From Alphaproteobacteria bacterium (GTDB lineage: Bacteria; Pseudomonadota; Alphaproteobacteria; GCA-2731375), in the NCBI GenBank assembly GCA_030746295.1, contig JASLMY010000248.1:1-7119 (forward strand): a stretch of DNA of 7,119 nt, written 5' to 3'. Below are positions 5,498-7,119 of this stretch, one piece after another. The notes below the pieces were generated by a model that searched no databases, was not told the DNA's origin, and saw only the letters and a list, made by a program, of their open reading frames with translations. A program made the translations under genes and the position numbers. Position 1 is the first letter of the stretch. Every line of letters begins with the position of its first letter.

Positions 5498-6493
5498 ATG
5501 ACAGTCAACATCGCCATGCATCAAGCGGCCTATGAGCGCGTCCGCGAACAACTGCAGGCGCTCGATCTGCCGGTTCGCCCGCTGCTGATCGACGATCAAG
5601 GCCGCTATACGAGCGAGGGTCGGGAGATCAGCCTCGCGGACAACCCGCCTGAGGCCTTCTGGCTGACCCTCGACGTCGCCTATGCCGACCTCTTCGAGGA
5701 CTGCCTCGAGACCATCCTGACGCAGCCGACGGTGAAGTGGTTGCAGACCTTCAACGCCGGCCTCGACCATCCGCGCTACCGGGACTTCGTCGGCAAGGAC
5801 ATTAGAATCGCCAATTCCAGCGCCCAGGCGGTCGCCATCGCCGAGTACACCTTCGCCCATGTGCTGGGCCACTATCAGCCGCTCGCCGAGCGGAAAGCGG
5901 CGCAGGTGGCCAAGGAATGGCGACGGACCCCGTTTCCTGAGATCTGGCGCTCGACCTGGCTCTTGGTGGGCCTCGGCCATATCGGCAAGGCGATCGCCCG
6001 ACGCGCCCGGGCCTTCGAGGTGCGGGTCCTGGCGGTTCGCAGCCAGGCGGCGCCCTCGGAGCTGGCCGACGAGACCGGCACCCTTGCCGACCTGCCACGA
6101 TTTCTGCCTCAGGCGGACGTCGTCGTTTTGGCTTGTCCGCTGAACGACCAGACGCGCGGTCTTGCCGACGCGGCGTTCTTTAGCCACGTCAAGGCAGGAT
6201 CGATCTTCGTCAACGTCGCGAGGGGCGGCATTGTGGACGACGCGGCCCTGATCGCCGCCCTCGACCGAGGCGCGATCGAGACCGCGATCCTGGATGTCTT
6301 CGAGCCGGAGCCGCTGCCGACCAGCGATCCCTATTGGAGTCACGCCAGCGTCCAACTGACGGCGCACACCTCGTTCGCCGGGACCGGCGTTCTGACACGG
6401 GGCGACGAGCTCTTCCTCGGCAACCTGCCGCGCTATCTCGCCGGCGAGCCGCTGGTGAACGAGGTCGACCTCGCCGCCGTGCTGGGCGCCTGA
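5498..6493 (+). CDS. D-2-hydroxyacid dehydrogenase, probably NADP(H)-dependent
   Basis: The 331-residue protein belongs to the D-isomer-specific 2-hydroxyacid dehydrogenases, which interconvert 2-keto acids and D-2-hydroxy acids (for example glyoxylate or hydroxypyruvate reductases). The Rossmann motif is LLVGLGHIGKAIARRARAF (155-173, GxGxxG). The end of the second strand reads VLAVRS (177-182), with R181 where NAD-specific members have Asp, suggesting NADP(H). The catalytic residues are R242 in NVARGGIVDDAAL, E271 in DVFEPEPLP and H290 in LTAHTSF. WLQTFNAGLDH (81-91) matches the substrate-binding loop of the family. The length is normal. The start at 5498 has a partial GAAGAG ribosome-binding site 7 bases upstream and lies 103 bases after the acyltransferase-like gene. 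A transporter gene follows closely. The specific substrate is not identifiable. Confidence 0.95.
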   Translation: MTVNIAMHQAAYERVREQLQALDLPVRPLLIDDQGRYTSEGREISLADNPPEAFWLTLDVAYADLFEDCLETILTQPTVKWLQTFNAGLDHPRYRDFVGKDIRIANSSAQAVAIAEYTFAHVLGHYQPLAERKAAQVAKEWRRTPFPEIWRSTWLLVGLGHIGKAIARRARAFEVRVLAVRSQAAPSELADETGTLADLPRFLPQADVVVLACPLNDQTRGLADAAFFSHVKAGSIFVNVARGGIVDDAALIAALDRGAIETAILDVFEPEPLPTSDPYWSHASVQLTAHTSFAGTGVLTRGDELFLGNLPRYLAGEPLVNEVDLAAVLGA

Positions 6494-6517
6494 GCGAAGC
6501 CGTTTCGGGCCCCGGTC

Positions 6518-7119
6518 GTGAACGGAACCGCCCAGCGCTCCTCCATGGCCGGGGCGGTCGCCTGGATGATGGGGGCCATCGTCTCGCTGACGGCGATGGC
6601 CTTGGCCGGGCGCGAGCTGTCGGCCGAGATCTCGATCTTCGAGATCATGTTCTTTCGCAACGCCATCTGCCTCGCGATCGTCTCGGTCCTGGTGGCCTAT
6701 CATGGCCGCGAGCTGCTTCGGACCCAGCGGCTGGCGCTGCACGGCTTTCGCAACGTGGTCCATTTCGGGGCTCAGTTCGGCTGGTTCTATGCGCTCGCCT
6801 TCCTGCCGCTGGCCGAGGTCTTCGCGATCGAGTTCACGGCCCCGCTCTGGACCGCGATCCTGGCGGCGCTCTTCCTTTCGGAGCGCCTGACCGCGATCCG
6901 CGTCGGCGGCATCGTCCTCGGCTTCGTTGGCATCCTGATCATCCTGAAGCCGGGCGTCGCCATCGTCCATCCGGCCGCCTTCGCCGTCCTGGGCGCGGCG
7001 ATCGGCTTTGCCTCGACCTTCGTCATCACCAAGTCGATGATCACGGACCAGCGGCCACTCACCATCCTCTTCTACATGAACCTGATCCAACTGCCGTTGG
7101 GAATGGTGCCGGCGCTCTT
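6518..7119 (+). CDS. DMT/EamA family transporter, C-terminal part outside the window
   Basis: The 200 visible codons encode a very hydrophobic protein of the drug/metabolite transporter superfamily, inner-membrane carriers normally of ten helices (two EamA repeats, about 300 residues). From the GTG, hydrophobic segments lie near residues 10-29, 41-61, 81-101, 105-120, 127-145, 150-170 and 183-200. APLWTAILAALFLSERLT (107-124) followed by a glycine-rich helix and ILKPG (143-147) is the EamA-repeat signature. The GTG at 6518 is chosen because it gives a short cytoplasmic leader before the first helix. ATG at 6545, in the same frame, is an equally possible start, and neither has a clear ribosome-binding site. 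The frame is continuous with that of the dehydrogenase and separated from it only by the TGA at 6491. Likely co-transcribed with the dehydrogenase gene, so it may carry a related acid, but this is inference. Confidence 0.9.
   Translation, partial: MNGTAQRSSMAGAVAWMMGAIVSLTAMALAGRELSAEISIFEIMFFRNAICLAIVSVLVAYHGRELLRTQRLALHGFRNVVHFGAQFGWFYALAFLPLAEVFAIEFTAPLWTAILAALFLSERLTAIRVGGIVLGFVGILIILKPGVAIVHPAAFAVLGAAIGFASTFVITKSMITDQRPLTILFYMNLIQLPLGMVPAL

Noticed and set aside
5321..7090. A very long open frame (589 codons) on the minus strand
   Set aside because: It runs antisense to the dehydrogenase and transporter genes, both of which have clear family motifs. The translation is charged low-complexity sequence (rich in Asp, Glu, Arg and Gly) typical of the antisense frame of GC-rich genes.
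1..7119. Mobile elements, tRNA or rRNA genes, CRISPR arrays, toxin-antitoxin or defence genes
   Set aside because: No transposase or integrase motif, long direct or terminal repeat, cloverleaf or spaced repeat array was seen, and genes with recognised families fill nearly all of the sequence.

Overview
The window is high-GC bacterial DNA, gene-dense and with strong GC bias at third codon positions. It looks like a chromosomal segment of an alphaproteobacterium, perhaps of the Rhodospirillales type. That guess rests on composition and on the mix of FAH, LLM, crotonase, DMT transporter and LpxL-like genes, not on a marker gene. Eight protein-coding genes are supported; two run off the window edges. 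I see no tRNA, rRNA, CRISPR array, insertion sequence or phage gene. The longest gene-free stretch is about 210 bases.

Left part (1-4205) is a small catabolic-looking island of five enzymes. A fumarylacetoacetate hydrolase (FAH) family gene (minus strand, 3' end outside the window) is divergent from an LLM-class flavin/F420 oxidoreductase gene (plus). The two share a 110-base upstream region. The LLM gene ends 14 bases from the end of a convergent three-gene minus-strand cluster that reads, in transcription order, NfsA-like nitroreductase, alpha/beta hydrolase, crotonase-fold protein. The first two are 17 bases apart and the last two 52 bases apart, so they are probably one operon. A sigma70-like promoter candidate lies just upstream of the nitroreductase gene. 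Together the families (two flavin-type redox enzymes, a hydrolase, a CoA-ester enzyme and a C-C bond hydrolase) suggest breakdown of an aromatic, heterocyclic or keto-acid compound. The substrate cannot be read from the sequence.

Right part (4420-7119) reads on the plus strand: an LpxL/HtrB-like acyltransferase-fold protein with an altered catalytic motif, a D-2-hydroxyacid dehydrogenase predicted to prefer NADP(H), and a DMT/EamA transporter truncated by the window end. The dehydrogenase and transporter are 24 bases apart (to the GTG start) and may be co-transcribed. A hairpin overlaps the acyltransferase stop codon.

Nothing here amounts to a clearly new system. The points most worth a second look are a crotonase-fold protein lacking both hydratase glutamates, an acyltransferase-like protein with a shifted His/acid motif, and the five-enzyme neighbourhood as a possible uncharacterised pathway.
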